Assembly (NCBI RefSeq): GCF_042242105.1
Contig: NC_092017.1
Location: forward strand, 19,802,432-19,866,431
Length of the DNA stretch: 64,000 nt
Source: Pempheris klunzingeri
Taxonomy: Eukaryota > Chordata > Actinopteri > Acropomatiformes > Pempheridae
Direction: 5' to 3'
Within the stretch, counting starts at the first letter, position 1; the number at the start of each line of letters is the position of its first letter. The translations under genes and the position numbers were made by a program. Shown one piece after another: positions 35,490-48,872 of the stretch. The notes beneath the pieces are model-generated. The model searched no databases. It saw only the letters and a list, made by a program, of their open reading frames with translations, and was not told the DNA's origin.

Positions 35490-37990
35490 ATGAACATGAA
35501 AACTATTTCATAGTTTATGTGTCTCATTATTTGCCTTATAGCAAAAATATCTAGATGGTATTGTGTGTCCTGCATGCTGTTATGCACTGTGCATTATACT
35601 AAGTGATACTACAGCATTTATCTTTACCGGGGATCATATTTTAAATGAATTTTGAAACAACTAATCATTCAGTCACTCAGTTCAATAACAGGAATCACAC
35701 ACAATCATGTACAACACAAACTATATCAAAAAGAGGCATCACTGAACTGCACTGTCGCCTTACATCAGAGGTATAACACGCTGCTTTTGGTAGGATTCAC
35801 CAGTGTATTGTGTGTTATTCTCCACCGTATTCAATTTGCACATAAATACACGATTCCTTCTCCCTGCCTGACATGCAAGTACATTTGTGCTGACAAATAT
35901 TCAGTATGACTACTACAAAATCATGACATACATGGTAGCATCATGGCGTCTTTCTAAGCTCTCGTATAGCTGTAAACTCTGAACAGCCAGACCATCACAA
36001 CAGTTGAGCACTTTAAATTTATTTACATGCTTGCTCAGTAGATTTTGGGAAACAATATTTCTAACCTCTTTACATCTAATTATCATGCTATTAAATTTGA
36101 TGCCTGAGTCACCACTGTATTGGGAGCATTTACTCAACAGCAGTTGAAGACCAGCACTGAGATGACATAAGTGTGTCATATCATCTGTAATTATGAGATT
36201 AACAAAGACACAATTTTTAAAACAAATGCTAAGTATATGTTACACATAAGATGTGGTAAATTGCCAGAACTGGAAGATTCATCCATCGCCTACATAAAAT
36301 ACGAAAGGATATGTTGATACTGTGGTCTTAACGATGTGTAAAATAAAATGTAATTCTAATCTAATCTAATCCTCTGCTCTCCTAAATATTTTGTGGCAAC
36401 TATTGTTTAAAAATGGTCAAATTCAGATACTGATTTGAACAGAAATGAGCATGGAGCTTTATATGATGAAAACATCCTTTTGATAATGTCTTTATGATTT
36501 CAGAATGTTTTGAATTTGTGGATTATAGACATGTTATGAAATTTATCATATCACAGAGGAATCTAGGAAAACATGAACATATAGTTGATGGCAATTACAA
36601 TAAGTGCAGTTTTTCCTTTTACAGGAAAGTTGCACATTTACATATGCTGGGCTACAAAAAAAAAATCAGTTTGAGATAATTAACAGATACATGATGATGA
36701 ATGCATTGCACATGCACTGCTAGAGGCCATGGCTCATAATAAAAAGGTAGAAATACATGTAAAATCTGTTAAAGACTTTCCATTAGAATTACACAGTATC
36801 AGACTGCCGAGTAATGACGAAGATGATTATGTATGACAGAATATTATTCATAAAATGAAAATAAAAATGCTGGGCATGGAGTAAAATTGCAGCGGAATAA
36901 GCAGCATGCTTTAAAAATAAATGTCTTTCCTTTGCACAACAGTCACAATTTATTAAATTATTAATGTATGGACCTAGTTCACTATAACAGAACCTGTATA
37001 AGATCGCTAGAACTAGGCTGTGTCATGAGCTGAATTTCACCAAAACAACAAGCAATATCTTACAAACCATATATTCCACAATTTGTCCAGATAACTAAAA
37101 TACAGCTAAGTCACAGCGTGCAGACCTGCATTTCATGAAAACCAGAAATCCAAAGAGACCAGACAAATCTGTTTTCTGTTAGTAACTGCTCTGGCTGGGG
37201 TATCATGGAGGGAGTAGGGGTGGTGGTGGTGGGGGGGCTGTGTGTGCTGTTTTGTCTACAGTGCAGTAACATTTTTTTAACCACTTACTTCCACACCACT
37301 TCTTTCATTATGCTGATCTGTGAAGTGGAACGCAACGCTGGCAGAGTTGAGAGGTCAGGGGTTCCCGCTGCCTAGATACATACAGTCTAATATTAGAACA
37401 TTTCCTTGATTTGTTAGCAGCATCTCTGCTGACTCTCGAGCACATGGCAACAGCCCGGCCAATAGGATTTCAGGAGATCACTAAGCCCCTTGCTCTGTAT
37501 AGCAACAGTGGCATCCTTCCCTTATTTATTTATATAGGAGTTTTTTTCCCACCGACTCATTCTCATGCTTCTGTCCCCCCACTGTGCAGCCACACTGTGC
37601 TCTCAAACTGTGAAAAAGAGTTACATTACGAAGAGTAGTGCTGCTCTTTTACTTTTACCTTTCCTTTACCTGCATAAGCTAAAAACTACATTACTTTTAG
37701 ATCTTTTTTCATATCTATATCATTTTAATTTTTTTTTTGTATTTTTCTTCTTTAATACTGCATCCCACAGATCAGTGGAGTTTTTTTTTTTTAAGTAAAC
37801 AAGTGGAAAATGTCTTGGAGAATGCTTGATTTTCATGAAGACATGTGGAGCATCGAAGAAGAGGGGAGGAAATACCCAGAGGAATGGCATCGTCAGAAAA
37901 TGTGGCACTCAGAGGGGACGGACACCAACCAAATGGAGAGGATCTTTAAAAGATGGAGGACACAGGAGGCAGTACGGGATAGGAGGAGTG
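35490..37990. other. gch2-pik3r2 spacer
   Basis: AT-rich and without recognisable coding exons. A LINE-like tail (ATAAAATGTAATTC, then repeated TCTAATC) lies at about 36341-36372. A GC-richer block from 37.4 kb has a CCAAT box (CGGCCAATAGG, about 37458). A 63-codon frame at 37810-38001 has no resemblance I can identify. Confidence 0.5.
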
Positions 37991-38157
37991 GTGGAGGGTG
38001 AGGAGGGGTGGAGGAACATCGGATGGCGTGAGGACCGAGGCCTGTGGTTGGTTTGATCTGACCCACGTGTGCGTTCAGCCACGTCTCTTTGCCGCTTCAT
38101 GGATGTCGATGAAACGTTTGCTTTCCCTGCTGTCCGGTCCGTTCTGTCTTGGCCCAG
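37990..38157 (+). promoter_or_regulatory. GC-rich candidate promoter/leader exon of the PI3K subunit gene
   Basis: A GC-rich island in AT-rich DNA contains a CACGTG E-box (near 38073) and ends in a good splice donor, GGCCCAG|GTAGGTG, at 38157/38158. The next strong acceptor downstream is CTCTCTCCCCTCAG at 40815, which starts the exon holding the pik3r2 start codon. I infer that the two are spliced together. A start codon at 38099 then opens an upstream reading frame of 55 codons that ends 7 nt before the main ATG. Confidence 0.35.
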
Positions 38158-40241
38158 GTAGGTGCGCACCGTCCCGTCCTGCCGAGTTCCCCGTTGATGT
38201 TTAATTTTTTCATTTCTGTTATCTACACCAGAAGTTGCCATTTTGAAACTTCCGTGCATGTTTAGCCTTCATATCTCTTCGTCATTCCAAGCTTAGGTAC
38301 GGGACGATGGAAAGCTTAAAGGCGTTGGGGAAATATGGCGTACATCAGCCGTCCCGCTTTTGGGACACAACTCTGATCGATAACAGACTACGACTAAATA
38401 TTTAACAAAACAACACAACACAAAACACATTCAGGCGTCAGTCATCAGCAAAATAAATACCTTCAGCATTATCTGCTGGATGCTGCATTGACGATTTCAA
38501 CTGGCTGACACTCAGTGAAAGTACGTGACATTTTCAGCAGAGCGCTGCTGTAAAATACAACATACGTAATGGGATTTTTATGACTCCAACTTAGCTTCTC
38601 ACCAATGCTTTCCCTTATGGATCCACCAAACAAATAATACTGCTTGAGCTGATCGACCACTGGTATTTATACTTTGTTTTGATTAGGTCATCATTAAAAA
38701 CTCAACCTAGTTTGGACACGTAAATTAACATAAACAACGTGTATTGATACTAACAAAGGTTAGACATTACTTGTGAGTGTTGAAAAATAACCCAGCTCTG
38801 TGATGTCCCAGATAGATGCATATTGGAAGTTTTTCTTTTTTTGTATTAAAACATGTAAAAATGGACTTAAGTGATAAAAATTGCAGGACTTTGTAAAAAA
38901 TCCTGTTTTATTAGCTTACATCATCTCAACAAGGACTGGACACCATGAGCAGCGGACATCGAGCCGTGAAGACTTCACGGCTGCATAGCATTCAAAGTAT
39001 TTTGATGCCGACGCCATTTCCAACGCATCGACTTTTGATCTGCGGTGTTGCATCACTCAGTAAATTTTGATACTAACATACTCTTCTTTTATAGAAACTG
39101 ACCAAATTCAAGTCATCTGTCTATTCACAACAACAATGGAGATAAAGTAAATGTAACTGACACATAAAACCTGAAAAGTATTAGTGGTCCAGATTTACGA
39201 GCAGAAAATTACACGTCAGTGAAATTAAATTATGTTTTTTAGTTAGAGTTGAATTAAAGCAACTATGTTCGATTAAACCTTATGCATTCTGATGGGATCA
39301 GATCAATCGTGTTTACAAAAAAAAAAAAATCTAAATCAGATCTCCTATGGTCATTTTCCTCTTGTAGAGCAGCTACAATACCCCCACCTCACATTCCTTC
39401 AATAGGATATTGCATTGTAAAGGGTATAGGAGGATAATAAACCGCTGACTAATCCCAGATGCTTGGGAGAGGAAGAGGATTTAGTCCCCCTGAATTCTTT
39501 ACCATGTAATGGGTTTCATGATATAACACTGTACAGTCATTATATAAAATAGAGTTGACACTGACTTCCCAAAAAGCAAAATCCCATGAAATCCAGGAAA
39601 TCCCAAAAAGCAATCTCCTGTACTCTCTTGGACATTACACGCACACACTTTTATCTTTTCACTTTAAGGGCGACGCTCGAGGAGTAGAAATTAATACGTT
39701 TGGTGAAAGATATACTTGACATGTTGTCGTTTTCTAAAGGAAATATTTGCAAGTGCATTTTCTCCCCCAAGTGCAGATGATCACTGCATTTTTAGGATTT
39801 TAAATGCTGATCCTGGGACAAATGAAATAATTTTCATTGTAACATAATCTACTTAAATATTTTTCCAGTCATTCTGTTCGAGCAGATCTTGTCTGTTACG
39901 CAGATATTTAATTACCAAATTAACTTCTTATATTTTTCTTAATTCTCTCTGGGACTTGATGAAACATGACTGCTGATTTTCTGTTTTTATTTAGCTTTTG
40001 GAATTCCTCACAAGTTGCACGAAAAAGTAGAAAAAGACATTTGAATGATGATGATGAGGATTGCATCTCTGCGTACAGCTTGGTCTGCAATTAATCTGCT
40101 CCTCTTGATCACAGTGAGCATTAGACCTTTTTGGCAAATGAGTTGAGGAAATGTTGATTGGAAAATTAACCAGACACAAATGTCTGTCATTTATCAATCA
40201 ATTCAACAGATTTAAGGTACTTCATCATGCAAAAATCATGT

Positions 40242-40262
40242 AAAAAAAAAAAAAAAAAAAAA
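40242..40262. repeat. Poly(A) tract
   Basis: About 21 consecutive A residues. No retroposon body was recognised upstream. Confidence 0.7.
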
Positions 40263-40931
40263 GACATATATTATCTATATAGTCTGAAACACAAAGGGGT
40301 AACAAATAAGGGCTTTACAGCCCCAAATTGCAAAATACCAGTAATGTGTCAGGACAGGGGATAGAGTTGTGAAACTGGATCTGCACCACTGATTCTTAAA
40401 GTATATCTGTGTCTTTTGTTGGTTTAGGCTTTCTGATATGAGATGGTGTGCAAGTCCTTGAGGAGGAAATCAGACAGTTGTATTTCGGTCTGTCTCTCTC
40501 CAGTGGGCTAACAGCTCAATAACTAGTGTCAAGGTGTCTGTGAGGCAGGCACTCAGCTGTTCGGTATCCAGCGGTGGTTGTTCTGGGTAACTCCCAGGTA
40601 TGAATCCCTTTAAGCCAATGACTGTGAAGCGGAACGGTGCTCAACTATAGAAAACTCCCACGGAGTATATACATTGGAAAACACGGGATCTACTGGCAAT
40701 GTCATTGCTCTGCTCTGTGATGAGGGTAAACCGGGGGTTCAGGCTGAGGAACATGCTCTACCTCCACAACACAGGGCAGCCCTGAACTCTGCACCGTCAC
40801 CCTCTCTCCCCTCAGCCATGAGTGTAACTGTAAGCTGATAGTATGTGATCTACAGCGCCGTGGCTCCTACCATCCTGCTGCTTCACCATCTAGATATAAC
40901 CTAGCTGGACTATTCACTCTGTAACGTGAAA

Positions 40932-43900
40932 ATGGCAGAAGAGGGTTTCCAGCTCAGAGCATTCGACAGCAAAGACTGCACAGAGGACAACGAGCTCCAG
41001 CCAGCTGATTTCCCAACGTCATCACTAGCATCCCTCCATCTCAGGGACGACGCTGTGGTCATCAACACGAGCACCAACCATATGGTGGATAATCCTGAGC
41101 CCCATTCTGTATTTGCTGTGATGATGTCATTACCGCTTAACCAATCACAACAGCAGGCAGACACATCCACGGCTACAAGGCCTGAGCCTTCATCAGCAGT
41201 TCAAGGTAAGATTAAAGGTGCTGTACTAAGAATTTTTAAGCAGCAATACTGATTTTTTACTGATATTATTATAAAGAACATGATGCAGAGCAAAGGTGTT
41301 GGCTTTTCTTAGGGGTCTTCTCAGCGTTTTTTGAGCAACAAAAGCAGCAGATTTCCAAACCAAACCACTGCTACATTTAATGAGCCTTTAGACAGTCTTC
41401 AGGCTTTCCTGTCCATCAGGAAATCTATCGGACGTAAATTTCTTCTTTGAAGGCGTGTGTTAATAAGCGTTGCGGTTACTCCGCTGGGTGATAGTAACAT
41501 GTACAGTGTTGTTATCAATGATAGGTGGCAATCATGCATGAAGTAGCGAAGTAAAGTTATTTCAGTCATCCAGGGTTCAGAGTAAAGTCACATTCATTTT
41601 TAGCAGCAGAGAGTATTATTTGACAGGCAGTTGGTACCATTTCACTGCCTGGATAAGCATGAAACATATTAAATAAATGGATATGAAAATAATATGCTTC
41701 TTTGATTTAAAAAAAATAAAAAGAAAAGAGTCAAGGTACAAGTCAACACCAAAGAAGAACTTTGCACAGAAAAAAAATCCACAGGAAAAAATAACTTTGT
41801 TATAATAATAAAAAAAATTCAGTGAATGAATTCAGTAAAAATGAGACAGTATTTAGTTTTAGAGGATAAATATTTCTGCATTTGCCACAGACACTGTTGT
41901 CACAGAAACAGTCACTAAGGGACTTGATTTCTGAGAAACAGTGAAAACATTTGTAACTAATGACTGTAACAACCCTACAATAGACTATCGTTAAATTATA
42001 TGGAGGAGTCTGCTGGCAACATTACAGTTTCTCAAAGCCCTGGGTGGCATCTTCAAATTCAATGCTTTGTATGACAGTCCAAAACAAAATGATATTGATA
42101 TTCTGTTTGCTATGCGAAAGACAAAGAAAAATTATTCAATTGATGAATTAATTATCAAAATAATTGGCAATTAATTTCAGGTTGACCAATCAATTCACCA
42201 TTTTAGTTCTAGAGAAGAAAAATTTCACTAACTCGAAGACAAATGGTGGCAGCTGGGCTTAGTGAGTTCAATACTTCACCTAGATTCAGGATTTATTAGA
42301 TGCTGAGCTTTTATTGGGTTTTCATAGCGGGCACGTTCTGACAGAGCTTCACTGTTTGCAGGCCCTCGGTTAATGAGTTTACGCCCTTTCTAATTTTACA
42401 ACAGCATACGTATGATTCCTCAAGCATACAGCTCTGGCTGCAGCAGCGATTGAATGCATCTCCAAACATGCCATCACAAGTACTGAAGGGATGATTTACA
42501 TCAACTGTTAACAACATGCCTCTCACTACACACGTGTGTCAGCGCATGTGTGCATAGTCACACGCTGGTAAACACAAACAAAACACACATACATGTAATG
42601 CTTTCAGGAAATGCCTGACGGACAGGTTCTCACCTTTCCCTGACTCTCTAATGGCACATTAACACACACACATACACAAGGACAGTAAACAAAAAAATGG
42701 ACACAGTGGCACATCAGCTCCTCTGCTTTAGGCTGTCATGGCATCTCGCTGCAGACAGCTGTTGTTTGTTAGGCGAGGCGAGGCAAGGCGAGGTCGAGCA
42801 CTAAGCAGCGCTGAGTCTGGCTGAGTGTGCCTGAGTGTTGAGGAGTGCCCGTTCTGGTATTTTAGGCAGTCAGACAGTGTCACCTGTCAGCAGACTAGTC
42901 TGGACAGAGTCTCCCACATGGTGCAAGACTAAGCAACACAACGATATCTCCCTCTGGAGTCCTTGTCAGTGGGCCAGCAGTGTGTGCTGAACAGCCACAA
43001 AGTGCAGATAGCCACGTACGAACTGGCCTCAACTGCCACCAGGAGTAACACTGGGTCGTTGTGTGGTTGATGTTGCAGAGCTCCTTGACACAGAGATGGG
43101 CCAAAACGACAGCGAGGCTCAGTCTCACACCCTGACAGCCTTCCTGCAGGAGCTTTCCTCCCCTGTTGATCATGATGATGTGCTTCCTGCCCTAAGAGCC
43201 AACATTGCCAAGGAAGCAGGTACTCTCCAGCATCTCTTTGTTCTATTTGTTAGAAGTGTGACGGATCTATTGTAGCTTAATCACTTAAATATGCTAAAAT
43301 ATACGACCTATGCTCTTACAGTGAGTGTTGGCACAAACTGCTGTTGGTTTTATTCCAAATGTAAGCATCCTTCATATTTTCGCTCATTTACTGCCTCGTC
43401 TGTAGTTTTTAAAATCAGAACTGTAATCCTGGACATTACACGCTTTTGATCAATAAGGAGGACGTGGCTATGTAACGAGTGAAAAAAGGATAAAAAGATG
43501 GAGACTATGATGGATTATCTTTTATGGAAGTAGGATTTTACACTTTGAAGAATAAATGGAAGCAATAAGCATATTTGAAACAAAAATAAGCCCTGATATC
43601 TCCAACAATAACACGTGGTAAAAATCACATTTTAATTAAAAAATATGATACTTTCCCATGCTTTGTTTTTTTTGTAATTTTGCATTTGTAACTGAATATT
43701 TTATTGCCTTTGTGGTCAGAACTTCAACCCAATAACAACCTACCCACAGCGATGGCAGCATGCGACTCCAGCTCTGATGATTTGTCTGATGCACAGTGGT
43801 ACTGGGGAAATATCTCGAGGTACTGAATATTTTCATATAGCATGTTGATGATTTGATGTATCACCTGCTAAAATAAGGAGCATTTATCTGTTTCTATTTC

Positions 43901-46900
43901 ATGCAAATTACTTTGAAACATTTACACCCTTTATTTTTGTGCTTGTCCAGAGAGGAAGTAAATGAGATGATGAGAAACACTCCTGATGGCACATTTCTGG
44001 TACGAGATGCTTCCAATAGAATTAAGGGGGAATACACTCTCACACTAAGGTAACTACGTTTTAAGATCTTATGTATTGTGAACGCAGCTGATTCAAAACA
44101 CGGCTCCATCAGGATTTTGGGACAAGTGAACATACTGCATATACTGTTTCCATACGTTTATTACATGAGACGGTTAGCTTGGTTACATTTAGTGAGTGGC
44201 ATAAGACTGTGTGTGTAATAAAGGTTTTAGCCTTTGAGCTGCTGGTATTGTAATAATTATCAGTACTCTATCTAATGGGAGGGCTATGTTTAACCCAAAT
44301 CAAATACATGTGGTCAGAAATCAGTTAATATTTCCTGATTTTAAAGTCTTACCTTAGTTTTCTGGTTTAAAAGTCTAAATTTAGTTTTCCTAGTTTTAAA
44401 GTGTAACTTTATACATTTCCTGGTTTCTATCTAATTTTAGTTGAATCATGACAGACTAGGTTTCAGATATAAAGCTTTGTTGATTAGAGTTTGGCGCAGA
44501 CTTCAGCGTTCAGCAACATAACACCACGTCTGCACAGGAGGCGTTTCAATCGTGTTTTTCCAGTCATCCGTCTCACTTCTATCTGAAGGAACAGATATGC
44601 TTTGACTTTAATCAATGCTGTCCACACTGTCTTCCGTACACTTGGTTCCTGCTTTATTTGCGTACCTGTACCAAAAGCTCGTCTTTGGCTTTAAGTCTAC
44701 AGGTTTCTGATTTGTAGGTGTGTTTGTATACACTGTATATTGGTTGCGCGTGTTAAAACTAATCCTTTCTGGGAGCAACACAGTACTGTGGCTGTGAACA
44801 TATGCACTGTAAATAGTAATGGTGGACTAAAGCTGCTCACTTGCTGCTTTTGCTAAATACAGTTCATTTGAATTGTGAGACGACACTGTGTGGGTTGGAT
44901 GTTGCAGGGTCTGCGCAGGGCTGCGCTTGGGTGTTGAAGACAATGCATTTACATCAGTGGTTAAGACCAATAAGAAATGCTTCTCATATTTCCATATCTG
45001 AAATTCATCACACACTGATCCCACAAGTATGTTGTTGACCGGCTGCTCCTGTCTGCATTAGTGTAAATATATCTTGCACCATCAACACATGTGCTAGAGT
45101 TCAGCAGGGCCTGTGAAATTTTTGGATCACAGACCAGCAGGTGAGATTTCCACTTGCCAAAGTGTTTCAGAAAGCAGAATATGTACTATGCAACATATTT
45201 GTTTTCTGGAGAAAAAAAAAAATCAAACCACATTCTGCCTCAAGTATGGCAAGAACTTATTTCTTATCAACAAAGCTTTAAATTAAGTTCTTCTTTTAGA
45301 GAAAATACACCGCCCAGCTTGTTTAATACTGACATGATAGCGGACTCAACATAACGTTTTACATCAGTGGTGCGAAAATCCCTCACCTGCATATTGTATC
45401 ATATCAAACCTGCCCAATATTAGATAAACAGTTATGATTGGTTCAGCTGGAAATCTCTCTGAATGGGAGGGGGGGCAGATGCATCTGTCAGAGCAAATAA
45501 AACATTTGACTACAACCACCCTACAAAAGCACAGAGGGTCTATTCGTGTTCTGTGTGCTCTCAATGGGACTCTTGGCTGCAAGTGTGATGGTTATTATGC
45601 TTTGACTTTTGCAGAAAAGATGGCTCCAACAGACTGATAAAGATCTTCCATCATGGGGGGAAGTACGGCTTTTCTGAGCCACTTGCCTTCCCCTCAATGG
45701 TGGACCTGATCCAGTATTACCAGAACAAGTCTTTGGCTCAGTACAACTCCAAACTGGACACACGGCTACTTTACCCCTTATCCAGATACCAGCAGGTGGG
45801 TTTATGAGGCCTAAATCTGTGAATGTCTGCGGTCTTATACCATATTATAATATTACTGAAGAGGTTTATTGTTATCGTTGCAGTATATTTGGTTGCATTA
45901 GACCTCATAATGGGCATAATCAACAATGTAGAAGTTCATTTCAAGAATGTTTGTAAAAAAATGTAGTATCAGTGGAAATAACATGAGAAATGTTGCAGCC
46001 CCAAAGCCTCTTTTATGTTAGTTTAAATTAGATTAAATGCATCATGGGAAAAAAAACATGGACGTGGTCCTAAACATGTTTTACATTCTCGTTTGTATAG
46101 CAGCAGGTTGTGATGGAAGTTGACATTGATGAAGTTGGAGAACAACTGAGGATATTTCATGATCAATACAAACAGAGGAGTAAAGAGTATGACCATCTGT
46201 ATGAGAAGTTTAACCAAACCGCCCAGGTACAACATCACTAAAACTATTTAGCAAATCTGTGTTTCTAATCTCTGTGTTACTAGTTAAAATGTTTTTCAGG
46301 TAAATATTTTACTGCTGGTTGCTTTACCACAACAGACTATAAGGCCTTGAATGTAAAAGTGAAGACATGCTTCCTTTGCTCCTCAGGAACTGCAGAGCAA
46401 ACGGACAGCTATAGAGGCTTTCAGTGAAATCATCCGCATCTTTGAGGAGGAGTGTGAAACTCAAGAGCGCTACAGCAAGGAATACATCGACATGTTCCTC
46501 ACATTAGACAGCAGTACAGAGACGGACAAGTATGCTTCCAAATACCAGCCTCGTTCCCCTCCCCATATTGGTCACTTTTTGCGTAGCCTATTTTATTTAT
46601 TTTCCTCCTCCTCCTCCCTTCTCCCAGGATTCAGAGCAATTCAGATGAGCTGCAGTCGAGGGTGGAGGAGATCCACAACAGCAAGAAGAAGTTGGAGGAG
46701 GAGCTGAGGAGGAAGGCGCTGGCTCACATGGAGGTCGACAAGAAAATGAGCAGCCTGAAGCCCAACCTTGTGCAGCTCAGAAAGATCAGAGATCAATACC
46801 TGCTGTAAGTTCATCCTCACCTTCCAGATTTTATAGTGGTGGACAAAGGTTTCTTGTACTTTACTGGCTTGCGATTTCACTTTTGGTCCCAAGCTGGCCT

Positions 46901-48872
46901 GTTTTCAAAAGAGTGAAGGTAGGCTGTAGAGATTATAGATTATAAATAGGTCTGATGTATGAAATCCATCTGAGATATGATAAAATGTTTAGTTGAAAAC
47001 AATCTGTCACATACCAACGACACAGCTGAGTTGTAAACAGAAAAAGCAATCAGCTGTTCTGTATAGCCACAGCTGTGGATCTTCAGCATGCTCAGTGAAG
47101 GATTTATGTGTCCGATATGTGTCTTTCTAGCTGACTCTTGCTCTTTTCTAGCTTCAGTAAAATAACATAAGCAGATGTAGCCTATTCAGGTTTTGATAAA
47201 GACGTTTACACATTCAAACATGACAAATACAGCAAGACTCAGGGTTAGACAGAGCTGCTGATATTATAATGCACAACACTCAAAAAGAGAAAAATCCAAC
47301 TTCTATAATATGACTGCTACATATTCTTAACACTGTAATGACAACTGATTAATTATCTCTGCCAGGTGTAACCGTGGAGGGGTCACATGTTTGGTCATCT
47401 GTGTGTGTGTGTCCATAGCTAATCTCTCAAACTACGGAGCCCATCAGCCCAATATTTTGATGGACATTTACCCTGTATCCTTATGACCTTGATCATTTAC
47501 GATTGAAAAACCTCTTTTATGGATCGGTAGGGGCCGCATGTCATCAACAACTGTCTCAGTTTGACATTACATAGCAAAACAAAATTTGGCTAGGCTAAAA
47601 ACAAGCCTTATTTAGTCTTTTCCAGGCCACATTTTGGCCTTTGCTGCTGCTAAAAAAATTGACGTCCATATATGGTCTCATTTTGAAATCAAGCATCGGT
47701 AGATTAATTCCATACCTGATACGTTGAGTCGCTAAATTTATGCCACAAATGCCACATGAATAAATCCCTATTTCTGTAACCTGAACCGGTGTTAACAGCT
47801 GTTTTGCTGAAGTCTGCTCCCCCATCAGATAGTATTTCCCATAGCATTGTCCTCCACAGTTGGGTTTGGCATAGCGGAGGCCTGCTGCAGATCTGCACTC
47901 TACTGAGGACACTTTTCTAGTCGGATTTTGTGACGTTCTTCTGTCTTGTTAGAAAAGCCTTCTGTGTCATCTTCTGGCATTTTGTCATTTAATATAATGA
48001 AGATAAGATAAGACAAAGGCAGGGGCAAGATAAGCAATAATAATAAAAAATAGTAGAAAGCAGCATGTTGTTTTTTAAAGTCCACATATTGCAGTCTTTT
48101 TACTGTGTTTTGTCCATGTTTCAGCTGGCTCACCCAGCAAGGCACTAGACAGAGCCAGATTAATGACTGGCTGGGTATCAGGAACGAGGAAGAAGAGTGA
48201 GTATCCTCATTTATCCACATCCACTGATCTTATTGTTTTGAATTAACATGAACAAGTGAAGACTGTACAAGAATATCTTCGATTTAAATTAGCATCCATT
48301 TTTTCTAGGAAATAATTATTAGTAGCTGTGAGATGCATGACATTTTTGGGAGAATTTTATAATTCAAGAATACATTTCTAAAGTAAAGTAACCCCAACAC
48401 CTCTCTGACATCCCTCAGCCCGTACACCCTGGCAGATGATAGTCATCAGGAGGAGAGGAGCTGGTATGTTGGCGGTATGAGACGGAAGGAGGCAGAGGAG
48501 CTGCTGAGGGGGAGGAGGGACGGGACCTTCCTAATTAGAGACAGCCAGACTCAGAGAGGCTCCTTTGCCTGCTCTGTTGTGTGAGTACCATTAAATTTGG
48601 ATCTTTAAGGATTTTAAAATTCACAGCATTTTGCCTCTCCCTAATCCTAACATCCTAACGTGACATGTTTCCTTTCATGCAGTGTGGACGGGGATGTGAA
48701 GCACTGTGTCATCTACAGGACGTCCACGGGGTATGGTTTCGCTGAGCCCTACAACCTGTACTCATCTCTGAGAGAGCTGGTCCTCCACTACCGACACACA
48801 TCCCTGATCCAACACAACCAGCAGCTGAATGTAACCCTGGCCTGGCCCGCTCTCAGCCAGCAGCCCAGCTGA
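40932..48872 (+). CDS. pik3r2: PI3-kinase regulatory subunit, p85-beta-like with degenerate N-terminus
   Basis: Eleven coding exons: 40932-41205, 43079-43219, 43720-43819, 43951-44049, 45615-45795, 46101-46226, 46387-46529, 46628-46804, 48125-48196, 48419-48580 and 48683-48872. They give 1,665 nt and 554 residues; all phases close. The product should bind and stabilise p110 catalytic subunits through the iSH2 coiled coil (about 266-437) and recruit them to phosphotyrosine motifs. The nSH2 starts at Trp165 ([11 protein letters not shown]) with FLVRD Arg190. The cSH2 starts at Trp453 with FLIRD Arg478 and ends VTLAWP. The first exon begins [11 protein letters not shown], aligning with the p85-beta start MAGPEGFQYRAL, and keeps SLASLHL against SLVALGF. 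The ALYDY motif and the GW and GDFPGTYV segments of the SH3 are gone. Exon 2 (ELLDTEM...[11 protein letters not shown]) matches one piece of the p85 RhoGAP domain. p85-beta has 728 residues and p55-gamma 461. Adjacency to ifi30 supports pik3r2; a teleost duplicate or unrecognised extra exons remain possible. Confidence 0.88.
47350..47950. other. Probable repeat material in intron 8 of pik3r2
   Basis: A 1.3-kb intron holds a TG tract and a long minus-strand frame (47595-47912, 105 codons). I recognise no domain in it. The repeat-like wording at 47400-47560 suggests a decayed transposable element rather than a nested gene. Confidence 0.35.

Noticed and set aside
37810-38001. 63-codon frame rich in Trp, Glu and Arg upstream of the PI3K gene
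   Set aside because: I considered it as an alternative p55-type first exon. It lacks the p55 signature (REVMMPYSTEL, FYIEMDPP) and ends in a stop codon rather than at a donor in frame.
47595-47912. 105-codon minus-strand frame in pik3r2 intron 8
   Set aside because: No domain recognised and it sits in repeat-like sequence, so I do not call a nested gene.
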